Shown here: one piece after another, positions 9,549 through 17,120 of the stretch | Numbering within the stretch: position 1 is the stretch's first letter | How the letters are laid out: each line of letters opens with the position of its first letter | Source of the DNA: Paracoccaceae bacterium | GTDB lineage: Bacteria; Pseudomonadota; Alphaproteobacteria; Rhodobacterales; Rhodobacteraceae | Reading direction: 5' to 3' | Length of the DNA: 56,790 nt | Assembly: GCA_024636555.1 (NCBI GenBank) | Contig: JAGXGW010000060.1 | Location: forward strand, 1-56,790 | The notes under the pieces: generated by a model | The model's database searches: none | What the model was told of the DNA's origin: nothing | What the model saw: only the letters and a program-made list of their open reading frames with translations | Made by a program: the position numbers and the translations under genes

Positions 9549-10435
9549 CAGCCACGTCCCTTCAACAACGAGAAGGCATTGCCAAAGGCCTCGAGCGCCG
9601 AGGCCGGCAGCAGGATCGTCTGCTTGCCCTCGCCCGTTGCGACAGCCTGCAAAGCCTCCACCTGTTTCAACGCGACCTGATATTGCGCCGCTTCCAGACC
9701 GTTCTGCGCGATCGCTGCGGCCACAACACCTGTGGCATAGGCCTCGGCATCCGCCTCGACACGGCGGGCCTTGGCCTGCTGTTCGGCGGCATAGAGATCG
9801 GCATCGGCCGCCAGTTCAACCGCCCGCTTGCGACCCTCCGCCTCTGTCACCTGCGCGCGTCGGGCACGCTCGGCGTTCAACTGCTGCAGCATCGCGGCGC
9901 GGGTGGCGGCATCAAGGTTCACGTCCAGAATTTCGGCGCGCGTCACCTCGATCCCCCAGTCATCGACCATAGCCACCACCTGATCGCGGATCTTGTGGAT
10001 CAGATCGGCGCGGTTGGATTGCACCGCGTCCAGTTCGATCTTGCCGATCTCGGAGCGCACGATCCCCGCCACGGTCGTGGCGATGGCCGCATCGACATCA
10101 CGGATCCGGTAGACTGTCTTTTCCGGCTCGGTAATGCGGTAGAAGACCGAGGTTTCCACCTTCAGCAACACGTTATCCATGGTGATGGCGTCCTGCTCGG
10201 CATTGGGCAGTTGCCGTTCCAGCACGGAAATCTTGTGCGCGATCACATCCAGAAACGGGATGATGAAGTTGATCCCCGGCCCCAGCACGGTGCGGAGCCG
10301 CCCGAACCGCTCGACCACATGCTTTTCCGATTGCGGGACAATCTTGATCCCCTTGTAGAGGGCAACGATCACCAGAACGGCGATGGCAAGTGCCACGGCG
10401 TTGTTTCCCAACATATCGACTATCTTCTCGTCCAT
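9548..10435 (-). CDS. SPFH/Band 7 (stomatin/paraslipin-type) membrane protein
   Basis: 295 residues. One N-terminal membrane segment (about residues 10-28) is followed by a Band 7 domain (EKHVVERFGRLR onward) and a helical, alanine- and glutamate-rich region (about 175-245) typical of SPFH oligomerisation. Proteins of this QmcA/HflC-like group form microdomains and influence membrane proteases. The ATG at 10435 is chosen with GAGGAG 9 bases upstream; a GTG at 10444 would overlap that site. It forms a two-gene operon with the NfeD-like partner. Confidence 0.92.
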   Translation of the reverse strand: MDEKIVDMLGNNAVALAIAVLVIVALYKGIKIVPQSEKHVVERFGRLRTVLGPGINFIIPFLDVIAHKISVLERQLPNAEQDAITMDNVLLKVETSVFYRITEPEKTVYRIRDVDAAIATTVAGIVRSEIGKIELDAVQSNRADLIHKIRDQVVAMVDDWGIEVTRAEILDVNLDAATRAAMLQQLNAERARRAQVTEAEGRKRAVELAADADLYAAEQQAKARRVEADAEAYATGVVAAAIAQNGLEAAQYQVALKQVEALQAVATGEGKQTILLPASALEAFGNAFSLLKGRG

Positions 10436-10516
10436 CGCGTGCACTCCTCGTATCTGGCGCGGACAATAGCCGGATGTGCGGCGCGGGGGAAAGGTTGATT
10501 TGCCTTTTGCAGCCGC

Positions 10517-10951
10517 TCAACCCTGACTGGCCGTCAAATATAAACGCAACCGGTCCTGAAAATGCGGAATTGCCAAAGGGTCCGACAGGTAGGTCTGCGG
10601 CGGCATGAGTGTCCAGCGCTGCCCCTCGTCACCGAACACCACATCCCGGACACGTGAGGCATCAAGATGCGCGGCAAAGAACCAGACCGGCCCGCTGCGC
10701 CCCGTAAAGCGCTGGCCCCAGCGCAGATCGGTTGCGGCCACGACCAGCCCCAGTTCCTCGCGGGTTTCGCGCAACGCGCAATGCGCCGGGCTTTCATCGC
10801 CCTCGCGGCCGCCGCCGGGCAGGTCCCATCGCCCGGGCCAAGGGATGTCAGGACGCGTATCCCGCAGGATCACAGCCAGATTTCCACCGATAAACAGGGC
10901 AAGCTTGGCTCCGGCAAAGTTCTGCGCGGTGATATCGGTTTCCTGCGTCAT
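10517..10951 (-). CDS. Nudix hydrolase
   Basis: 144 residues. The Nudix box G-x5-E-x7-REUxEExGU is complete: it starts GGREGDE and ends RETREELGL (about residues 48-71). Such enzymes hydrolyse nucleoside diphosphates linked to another group; the substrate is unknown. The start at 10951 gives the compact domain; longer in-frame readings run into dinB on the other strand. It is divergent from dinB with 58 bases between, so the two may share a promoter region. Confidence 0.88.
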   Translation of the reverse strand: MTQETDITAQNFAGAKLALFIGGNLAVILRDTRPDIPWPGRWDLPGGGREGDESPAHCALRETREELGLVVAATDLRWGQRFTGRSGPVWFFAAHLDASRVRDVVFGDEGQRWTLMPPQTYLSDPLAIPHFQDRLRLYLTASQG

Positions 10952-11009
10952 GGCTCTTATATAAGATAAAGAACAGCCATCCCGAAACCTGTGATGCGGA
11001 ACTTTTTCG

Positions 11010-12263
11010 ATGCCCAGCCTGTGCCGCGATTGCCTGACCCGTTTCGACGCGGCCCCGCGGTGTCCGGCGTGTCGCAGTCCGCGCATTGCCACGCATCCCG
11101 AACTGGACAGCCTGACCATCGCGCATATGGATTGCGATGCCTTTTATGCCTCGGTCGAGAAGCGCGACAATCCGGCACTGGCGGATAAACCTGTCATCAT
11201 CGGCGGCGGGCGGCGCGGTGTTGTCTCGACCGCCTGTTACATCGCACGGATCAAGGGCGTGCGCTCGGCCATGCCGATGTTTCAGGCGCTCAAGCTGTGC
11301 CCCGATGCGGTGGTGATCAAACCGCGTATGCAGGCCTATGTGGATGCCTCCCGCGCGATCCGCGCCATGATGGAGGAACTGACCCCCGCCATCGAGCCGC
11401 TCTCGCTGGACGAGGCGTTCCTCGATCTGACCGGCACCGAACGCCTGCATGGCGCACCGCCTGCGGTGATGCTGGCACGGCTCGTGCGACGGATGAAAAC
11501 CGAGCTGGGCCTCACCGGATCAATCGGGCTGAGCCATAACAAGTTTCTGGCCAAGGTCGCATCGGACATGAACAAGCCGCACGGCTTTTCAGTGATCGGG
11601 CGGGCCGATACGGCCACGTTCCTGCGCGGCAAGCCGGTACGGATGATCTGGGGCGTGGGGCAGGCCACGCAGGCCGCGCTGGAGCAGGCCGGTATCCGCA
11701 GCTTCGATGACCTGCTGCGCTGGGAGGCCCGCGATCTGAACGCACGGTTCGGCAGTATGGGGGACCGTTTGTGGCATCTGGCTCGCGGGCAGGACAGCCG
11801 CCGCGTCTCGCGCGACAGCCCGATGAAATCCATCTCGAACGAGACGACGTTTTCCGAGGACACCGCAGACCCCGACATCCTTGATGGCCATATCTGGCGG
11901 CTGGCCGAGAAAGTGGCAGACCGCGCCAAGGCAAAGGCGCTGGCGGGGCGCGTTGTCACGCTCAAGCTGAAGCGCGCGGATCACCGGATTCTGACGCGGC
12001 GGCACAGCCTGCGCGATGCGACGCAACTGGCTGACCGCCTCTACCGCGAGGCGCGTGCGCTGTTCGATCAGGGCGCCAATGCAGGGCCATACCGTCTGAT
12101 CGGGGTGGGGCTGTCGGATCTTGTGCCGGAACATTCCGCCGATCTGTCCAGCGACCTGCTTGATCCGCAAGCGGCCTCCCGCTACCGCGCGGAGCGGGCG
12201 ACCGATGCGATCCGCGCAAGGTTTGGCGAGGATGCCATCCTCAAGGGGCGCGCACTGCGCTAG
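11010..12263 (+). CDS. dinB: DNA polymerase IV with N-terminal zinc ribbon
   Basis: 417-residue Y-family translesion polymerase. The fingers and palm carry the metal-binding residues Asp41 (AHMDCDAFYASVE) and Asp134-Glu135 (SLDEAF), then the helix-hairpin-helix and little-finger regions. Residues 5-21 add CxxC-x9-CxxC (Cys5, Cys8, Cys18, Cys21), a zinc-ribbon-like extension absent from Escherichia coli DinB but, to my knowledge, common in Rhodobacteraceae. The extension is in frame and the first ATG is used. No alphaproteobacterial LexA box (GAAC-N7-GAAC) was found upstream. Confidence 0.95.
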   Translation: MPSLCRDCLTRFDAAPRCPACRSPRIATHPELDSLTIAHMDCDAFYASVEKRDNPALADKPVIIGGGRRGVVSTACYIARIKGVRSAMPMFQALKLCPDAVVIKPRMQAYVDASRAIRAMMEELTPAIEPLSLDEAFLDLTGTERLHGAPPAVMLARLVRRMKTELGLTGSIGLSHNKFLAKVASDMNKPHGFSVIGRADTATFLRGKPVRMIWGVGQATQAALEQAGIRSFDDLLRWEARDLNARFGSMGDRLWHLARGQDSRRVSRDSPMKSISNETTFSEDTADPDILDGHIWRLAEKVADRAKAKALAGRVVTLKLKRADHRILTRRHSLRDATQLADRLYREARALFDQGANAGPYRLIGVGLSDLVPEHSADLSSDLLDPQAASRYRAERATDAIRARFGEDAILKGRALR

Positions 12264-12627
12264 CACTCCGGTGCCCAAGCAGGGTCAACGGCCGTCGGTG
12301 GCTAAGGTTGCATCTGAGCGAGGTTGATCGCCCGCCAGAACTTGGTAGAACACCGCGCGTTGGACAATATGTACCCTTGACGTAAACCTGATGACGACAA
12401 GGTTTGGTCCGACACAACCTATTTTTTCTGCAGCTCATTCCTACGTTTGGTGTATGGTCAAATCACTCCAAATCATGTCATCCTCTCAGAGAGCCGGATT
12501 AATCGGCGGGTGAAGTCAGGAGATCGTGACGCCAAGAGGGCCTCAAGACCAGTACGGGGACATCTTCGTCTCCTGGAGGGAGATCTGGGATAGCCAAAAT
12601 TTTGATACAATTACCACAGGATAGTAA
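12264..12627. other. gene-free left part of the small insertion
   Basis: 364 bases between dinB and the protease gene. The first part is G+C rich like the host; from about 12340 it becomes A+T richer. It contains one copy of the flanking repeat CAAGCAGGG (12276-12284), an 8-bp palindrome ACGGCCGT next to it, and an inverted repeat AAACCT (12384-12389) / AGGTTT (12400-12405). Only very short frames (under 30 codons) are present. It probably carries the protease promoter. Confidence 0.45.
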
Positions 12628-13515
12628 ATGGACGCGATTAAAACTGACGATATTATCCAGCAACTTTTGAAGGAAAAATGCGAAGCTCTGGAGAATAAGT
12701 TGTCTGGTGAGGTAATCTTGATACGAGCACCTATGGCGCCCGGTATTGATGATGTGGTGAGGCGAGAGATTGAGAACGTTTCTGGGAAGGACGGGTGTCG
12801 AGACCAACTTGTTGTCGTGCTAGAGACGAACGGAGGATCAATTGAAGTTGTTGAGCGCATCAGCGACGTTTTTCGCCATCATTTCAATACTGTAATTTTT
12901 GTCATACCAAATGTCGCTTATTCCGCTGGCACAGTTCTTAGCCTGTCGGGGGACTCGATATACATGGACTACTATTCGGTCCTCGGACCGATTGATCCTC
13001 AAATTAGGAACAGAGACGGACGGTGGGTACCGGGACTTGGTTATCTCGAAAAATACAATGCGCTGATAAAGAAGAGCGCCGACGGTACGATAACGCCCGC
13101 GGAGCTAGAATTTTTGATTAGGAAGTTCGACCCTGCGGAACTTTTCGCTTTAGAGCAGGCAAAGACCCATTCGTCTGATTTGATCGAGAGGTGGCTTTGT
13201 CAATACAAGTTTAAGGATTGGACGCATAGAGAGACTGACGGTAGCATGGTTGATGACGTTTACAAAGCTGAACGCGCCAAAAATATCGCGGCACTTTTAG
13301 GAGATGCTACTCATTGGAACTCTCATGGTCGCGGCATTCCGCTCAGGGTTCTGGAGTCTGAACAAATCAAACTAAAGATCAATAATTTCGGAAAGGACCC
13401 CGATCTGAACAAGGCAATCCGAGAATATTATGATCTTTTTATCGACTATTGTGGTAAGGTTGGATCTGAGATTGCGATCCATACCAAACCTCGTTTCTTA
13501 CCGTTGGGAGGCTAA
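12628..13515 (+). CDS. ClpP/SppA-class serine protease-like protein (serine dehydrogenase proteinase family)
   Basis: 295 residues, no signal peptide. The crotonase/ClpP-like fold shows the oxyanion loop LETNGGSIE (about 65-73), the nucleophile Ser99 in AYSAGT and the family block LGPIDPQ (119-125), as in SDH_sah proteinases. The C-terminal part includes HGRGIPL and a helical tail. AGGA lies 8-9 bases before the ATG. Base composition is A+T richer than its neighbours, a sign of transfer. It is followed after 2 bases by a 59-codon gene. Its substrate is unknown; related proteases occur singly in bacteria and archaea. Confidence 0.8.
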   Translation: MDAIKTDDIIQQLLKEKCEALENKLSGEVILIRAPMAPGIDDVVRREIENVSGKDGCRDQLVVVLETNGGSIEVVERISDVFRHHFNTVIFVIPNVAYSAGTVLSLSGDSIYMDYYSVLGPIDPQIRNRDGRWVPGLGYLEKYNALIKKSADGTITPAELEFLIRKFDPAELFALEQAKTHSSDLIERWLCQYKFKDWTHRETDGSMVDDVYKAERAKNIAALLGDATHWNSHGRGIPLRVLESEQIKLKINNFGKDPDLNKAIREYYDLFIDYCGKVGSEIAIHTKPRFLPLGG

Positions 13516-13517
13516 AA

Positions 13518-13697
13518 ATGGTGCCAAAAACCGAGGATCAGTTCAGGGCTGAGCTTGAAGATGCTCGCCACAAATTAGAGCAGCACGATCGACATGTGGA
13601 TGTGGCCGACCGCTCCTCTGATAACGCCCGACTGGCGTGCGACTTTGATTTGCCCTATTCGTCTCTTCCTTCACTCGGCAAGCAGCGTTGGAACTGA
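13518..13697 (+). CDS. 59-residue protein, probable partner of the serine protease
   Basis: A short gene beginning with ATG 2 bases after the protease stop, with GGGAGG 9 bases upstream inside the protease gene, so translation is coupled. The protein is hydrophilic. Residues about 5-28 are rich in E, D, R, K and H with leucines spaced as in a short coiled coil; the C-terminal third is less regular and may reflect truncation. No family is recognised. Composition is intermediate. It could be a regulator or substrate of the protease, or the remnant of a longer gene. Confidence 0.5.
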   Translation: MVPKTEDQFRAELEDARHKLEQHDRHVDVADRSSDNARLACDFDLPYSSLPSLGKQRWN

Positions 13698-13720
13698 ACT
13701 ATTTTACTTCTTAAGTGACT

Positions 13721-13748
13721 TCATGTCCCCAAGATTGGGGGGCATGAA
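13721..13748. repeat. 11-bp-stem hairpin at the right edge of the insertion
   Basis: TTCATGTCCCC (13721-13731) pairs with GGGGGCATGAA (13738-13748) around a 6-base loop, with one G-T pair. It ends exactly where the direct repeat CAAGCAGGG (13749) begins. There is no following T run on either strand. It may be an element end, or a terminator shared by the convergent genes. Confidence 0.6.
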
Positions 13749-13763
13749 CAAGCAGGGCACCGT

Positions 13764-14624
13764 CTACTCCGCCGCCAACCGCTGGTCACGCGCGCCCATC
13801 TCGACAATCTGCGCCACAACAGTGGTCATGATCTTCTGGAACGTGGTAAAATTGCCGTTCGGGCGGATCAACTGTTCGTTCATATAAAGCGCGCGATCCA
13901 CCTCGATCTGAACAACGTGCTGGTTGCGCGTCGGCCGGCCATAATGCTGGGCGGTATAGGCCCCCGCAAAGGGAGCGTTGCGCGCGATCACCAGCCCTGT
14001 CCCGTCAAAGGCGGCCTCGATCCGGTCAACCACCCAGGCCGAGGCCGAAGCACCGAATCTGTCCCCCAGAACAACATCAGGACGCCGCGCGCCGGAACGC
14101 ACGACACCGTCCATCGCTTCATGCGGCATCGAATGGCAGTCGATCAGGATCGCCTCACCGAACTCACCGTGCGACTCGTCAAGCAGCCGTTGCAACATCC
14201 CGTGATAGGGCCGCCAGTAACGGGTGATCCGCCCTTGTACCTCTTCCAGATCGAGCTTGCCGCGATAAATGGCGCGCCCGCCCGCCACCACGCGCGGCAC
14301 AACCCCCAACCCCGAAGCAATACGCGGGTTATGCGCCACACCGCGGACGCCGTGGATCAGGGCAGGGTCCAATTCGTCCGCGCTGCGATTCAGGTCGATA
14401 TAGGCGCGCGGCGCGCCGGCCAACAGCAAGGGCGCGCCCAGATCGGGAGCCGCTTCGTAGATCCGGTCAACGAAAGCATCCTCGGAAGTGCGAATCGAAT
14501 GTTCGTCCAGAACCGTGCGGCGCAGAAAGCTCCAATGGTATTCGCGCCCACTATGCGGCGAGGCAAAGATGACGCTGCTGCGTCTCTGTGCGGGCCGGAT
14601 CAGGTTGTAGGCGTCTTTGGGCAT
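13764..14624 (-). CDS. N-formylglutamate amidohydrolase family protein
   Basis: 286 residues. The FGase (HutG-like) fold is shown by ASPHSG (about residues 21-26), YIDLNRS, and IDCHSMP, which carry the metal-binding and catalytic residues. Family members release formate from N-formylglutamate in histidine breakdown, or act on related N-acyl amino acids. No other hut gene is nearby, so the substrate is open. The start at 14624 has AAGGA 7-8 bases upstream; the frame is open to 14651. It is convergent with the insertion and dinB. Confidence 0.88.
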   Translation of the reverse strand: MPKDAYNLIRPAQRRSSVIFASPHSGREYHWSFLRRTVLDEHSIRTSEDAFVDRIYEAAPDLGAPLLLAGAPRAYIDLNRSADELDPALIHGVRGVAHNPRIASGLGVVPRVVAGGRAIYRGKLDLEEVQGRITRYWRPYHGMLQRLLDESHGEFGEAILIDCHSMPHEAMDGVVRSGARRPDVVLGDRFGASASAWVVDRIEAAFDGTGLVIARNAPFAGAYTAQHYGRPTRNQHVVQIEVDRALYMNEQLIRPNGNFTTFQKIMTTVVAQIVEMGARDQRLAAE

Positions 14625-14775
14625 GTCATATCCTTGCTGTGACCTTATCATAGCGCGATAAATCGCTTTGCCAAAAGCCCTTGATCCTGCTTCCGACTCC
14701 TTTTATAGACCAGGAACCGGCGCGGATTTCCGCGCCCCTCTTCGTTTGAGGGGCAAAGGCCCGCGGCGGTATCAT

Positions 14776-14850
14776 GGGTGATTAGCTCAGTGGTAGAGCA
14801 CTTCGTTGACATCGAAGGGGTCACAAGTTCGAACCTTGTATCGCCCACCA
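14776..14850 (+). tRNA. tRNA-Val (anticodon GAC)
   Basis: A full cloverleaf of 75 bases. The acceptor stem is GGGTGAT / ATCGCCC (one G-T pair), the D arm GCTC...GAGC, the anticodon stem CTTCG / CGAAG with loop TTGACAT (anticodon GAC), then the T arm with TTCGAAC. The 3' CCA is encoded (14848-14850). It reads GTC and GTT valine codons. No second copy of its 3' end was seen nearby, so there is no sign of an island attached to it. Confidence 0.97.
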
Positions 14851-14976
14851 TGATTTCTCCATTCCGGTAACGGGATGTTCCATCGGCCCTTCCCAGGGCT
14901 GTTTCACCGTCCCGGCATGCCGGGGCAAGGCAACCACAAGGCGCAAGGCCCGCGCCGCGACTGATAGGAGATGACC

Positions 14977-15102
14977 ATGAAGGTCAAGAATTCCCTCCGC
15001 TCGCTCAAGAACCGGCATCGCGATTGCCGTGTCGTGCGCCGCAAAGGCCGCGTCTACGTGATCAACAAGACCCAGCGTCGGTTCAAAGCCCGTCAGGGCT
15101 GA
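14977..15102 (+). CDS. rpmJ: 50S ribosomal protein L36
   Basis: 41 residues, strongly basic ([20 protein letters not shown]...), matching alphaproteobacterial L36. Only one cysteine remains, so this is the zinc-free variant. AGGAG (14966-14970) lies 6 bases before the chosen ATG; an ATG 6 bases further upstream overlaps that spacing. It is 126 bases downstream of tRNA-Val on the same strand and is closed by an intrinsic terminator. Confidence 0.97.
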   Translation: MKVKNSLRSLKNRHRDCRVVRRKGRVYVINKTQRRFKARQG

Positions 15103-15126
15103 GTGTTACGCGCTCGAAACCGAAAA

Positions 15127-15149
15127 GGCCGCCTCCGGGCGGTCTTTTT
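15127..15149 (+). terminator. intrinsic terminator of rpmJ
   Basis: GGCCGCC pairs with GGCGGTC around a short loop (about 15128-15144, one G-T pair) and is followed by TTTTT (15145-15149), about 25 bases after the rpmJ stop. Confidence 0.85.
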
Positions 15150-15251
15150 GTTTTTGGGCGTCCGGTTTCGGGCATCGCAAGCACTTTGAGTTTGCATCGG
15201 CCCATAGAAGCCATACTCTGGGGTGGTAGGGTCATCAGTGATCGGTTTGTT

Positions 15252-15962
15252 ATGCCACCACATCTTCTTTTTGCCGGAATGAGCCATGTGAACGCGACGA
15301 TGTCGGCGCTCACCGTGGCCGAACGTGAACACTTCACTTACGTCGATTTCCAACGGACTCCCGACCTCATCGACGCCGCGACGGCTAAGGTTGATTTCAG
15401 CCACTTCCCCACATCGCGACCAGATGTGGTGCTGTTGTCGATGGCTGGCAACGCACATAACGTCCTTGGCATGTTCGAGCATCCGCAACCTTATGCCGTG
15501 GGTCACCGGACCAAGGGCCGCGTGCCCGCAGATACTGAGCGGGCATTCATCCCGCTAGACTTGATTGATGCATGGTTCGAACACCATCTTAGGTCAGTCT
15601 TTGACAAGGCCAACCAGATCCACGCCTTCTACCCCGACCTTCCCTTCATCTATGTCTCGGCACCGCCGCCAAACGGAGACGAGGTTCACATCCGCACTTA
15701 CCCTAATGCCTTTGCCGCGAAACTGCATATGCCCTTCTCGCCTCCGGAACTGAGGATCGCGCTTTATGAAGCGCAGTGTCGTGCTTACCAGCGGCAGGCG
15801 GAACGTCACGGAGCAAGGTTCCTGCCTGCCCCGGTTGCGGCCTGCACACCGGAGGGGTTTCTGGATCTCGCCTTCGCGAACAACGACCCCACACATGGCA
15901 ACGCAGCCTATGGGCGGCTTGTGCTGGATCAGATTTCATCCCTTCTGGAGCAGGTCGCCTGA
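15252..15962 (+). CDS. SGNH-hydrolase-like protein, partner of the GSCFA protein
   Basis: 236 residues. The reading frame is open to 15024, but the first plausible start after the rpmJ terminator is ATG 15252; its ribosome-binding site is weak. The C-terminal block DPTHGN followed by a hydrophobic helix looks like SGNH block V (D-x-x-H). The N-terminal FAGMSHVNAT may replace block I. The stop overlaps the GSCFA start by one base (TGATG), so the two products are made together. It is probably an esterase or acyl-transfer relative; the substrate is unknown. Confidence 0.65.
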   Translation: MPPHLLFAGMSHVNATMSALTVAEREHFTYVDFQRTPDLIDAATAKVDFSHFPTSRPDVVLLSMAGNAHNVLGMFEHPQPYAVGHRTKGRVPADTERAFIPLDLIDAWFEHHLRSVFDKANQIHAFYPDLPFIYVSAPPPNGDEVHIRTYPNAFAAKLHMPFSPPELRIALYEAQCRAYQRQAERHGARFLPAPVAACTPEGFLDLAFANNDPTHGNAAYGRLVLDQISSLLEQVA

Positions 15963-17062
15963 TGAGCAATCGCAACCACCCCTATCTGGGGCTTCCGGAC
16001 CGCCAGTTCTGGAAAAAAGAACCCGGTATCGTCACGCCCGCCACATTCGACCCGGTCGGTCACGTTCCCTTCACCATCACGAAAACCGATGGTGTCGTGA
16101 CAGCGGGAAGCTGCTTTGCCCAGCACGTCGCGCGGCGGCTCACGCAATCCGGCTTTTCCCATATGGTCACCGAACCCGCGCATCCGATCATCCCGCGAGA
16201 GGTCGCCGCGCGCTTCGGCTATAACCTGTTCTCGGCGCGTTACGGCAATGTCTATACAGCGCGCCAGTTGCTGCAACTGTTGCACCGCGCCTATGGCCTG
16301 TTCACGCCCTTGGCCACCCATTGGCCGCGCGGCCAAAGCGGCAGGGTTGTCGACCCGTTCCGCCCCCAGATCCAGCCCGAAGGGTTCATCAGCGCAGCGG
16401 AACTGGACGAGGACCGCAAGGTGCATCTGGCCGCGGTGCGCCGCGCGATCGAGACGATGGATGTGTTCGTCTTCACCCTCGGACTGACAGAGGCATGGAT
16501 CGACCGGCGCGACGGCGCGGTATTCCCCATCGCACCGGGTATCTCCGGCGGAGTCTATGACCCCGACCTCGTCGACTTTCACAACTTCGACGAGACCGAG
16601 ACCAGCGACGACCTGCTTGCTGCCCTCGCTTTCATCCGCGAGCGGAACCCGCGCGTCAGGATCATCCTGACGGTCTCTCCCGTGCCACTTAACGCCACGA
16701 TGGAGGCGCGGCATGTCTTTGTCTCCACCACATGGTCCAAGGCCGTCTTGCGGATCGCAGCAGAGAGAGCGACCCGCGCCCTAAAGGATGTATGCTATTT
16801 CCCGAGCTACGAGATCATAACCGCGCCCCATGTGCGCGGCCGGTATTTCGCCGAAGATTGCCGCGAGGTGCGGGATGCGGGTGTCAGCCATGTCATGCGG
16901 CTGTTTTTCCACCATTTCGCCGGTATGCCCATCGAAGCCGGCAACGTGAAAGACAAACAAGACGGGCCCGCCACTGCGTCGCGCAAGGCTGATGCCCACC
17001 TCAGCGAGATGGAGGCGCTCAACAAGATTCATTGCGACGAGGAAGCCATCAACAACGGATAG
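15962..17062 (+). CDS. GSCFA domain protein
   Basis: 366 residues. The family-defining motif is visible as TAGSCFAQH (about residues 46-54), followed by the typical FTLGLTEAW and TVSPVPL blocks of the SGNH-like GSCFA family (PF08885). Members are presumed esterases or transferases acting on surface polysaccharide or peptide acyl groups; no role is proven. The start is coupled to the upstream SGNH-like gene by a one-base overlap. There is no signal peptide, so it probably works in the cytoplasm. Confidence 0.88.
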   Translation: MSNRNHPYLGLPDRQFWKKEPGIVTPATFDPVGHVPFTITKTDGVVTAGSCFAQHVARRLTQSGFSHMVTEPAHPIIPREVAARFGYNLFSARYGNVYTARQLLQLLHRAYGLFTPLATHWPRGQSGRVVDPFRPQIQPEGFISAAELDEDRKVHLAAVRRAIETMDVFVFTLGLTEAWIDRRDGAVFPIAPGISGGVYDPDLVDFHNFDETETSDDLLAALAFIRERNPRVRIILTVSPVPLNATMEARHVFVSTTWSKAVLRIAAERATRALKDVCYFPSYEIITAPHVRGRYFAEDCREVRDAGVSHVMRLFFHHFAGMPIEAGNVKDKQDGPATASRKADAHLSEMEALNKIHCDEEAINNG

Positions 17063-17120
17063 CGCCGCGCGGTCCGGCCTCACGGCCACGGGACGAACCG
17101 ATATTCAGCCTCTGGCGGGT

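Larger units (their letters stand above)
12276..13757. mobile_element. small putative insertion carrying a serine protease gene, flanked by 9-bp direct repeats
   Basis: A 1.46-kb block between the convergent dinB and N-formylglutamate amidohydrolase genes is clearly A+T richer, with different codon use (AGA, ATA, TTA, AAA) from both neighbours. CAAGCAGGG occurs at 12276-12284 and 13749-13757, exactly at its two edges, and an 11-bp-stem hairpin (13721-13748) abuts the right copy. There is no transposase or integrase, so it would be a non-autonomous or decayed element, or a recombined gene cassette. The repeat is short and could be coincidence. Confidence 0.4.

Noticed and set aside
9437..10498. 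353-codon plus-strand frame opposite the SPFH gene
   Set aside because: Shadow of a gene with clear Band 7 features; the product has no recognisable motif.
10952..11009. SOS (LexA) box in front of dinB
   Set aside because: No GAAC-N7-GAAC or GTTC-N7-GTTC arrangement was found; only isolated GAAC words occur.
13594..13887. 97-codon frame that could extend the 59-aa protein after a frameshift
   Set aside because: It runs across the insertion edge into the antisense of the amidohydrolase gene and gives no coherent protein; a natural stop at 13695-13697 is simpler.
14776..14850. tRNA-Val as the attachment site of the nearby insertion
   Set aside because: The insertion ends about 1 kb away and no second copy of the tRNA 3' end was found.
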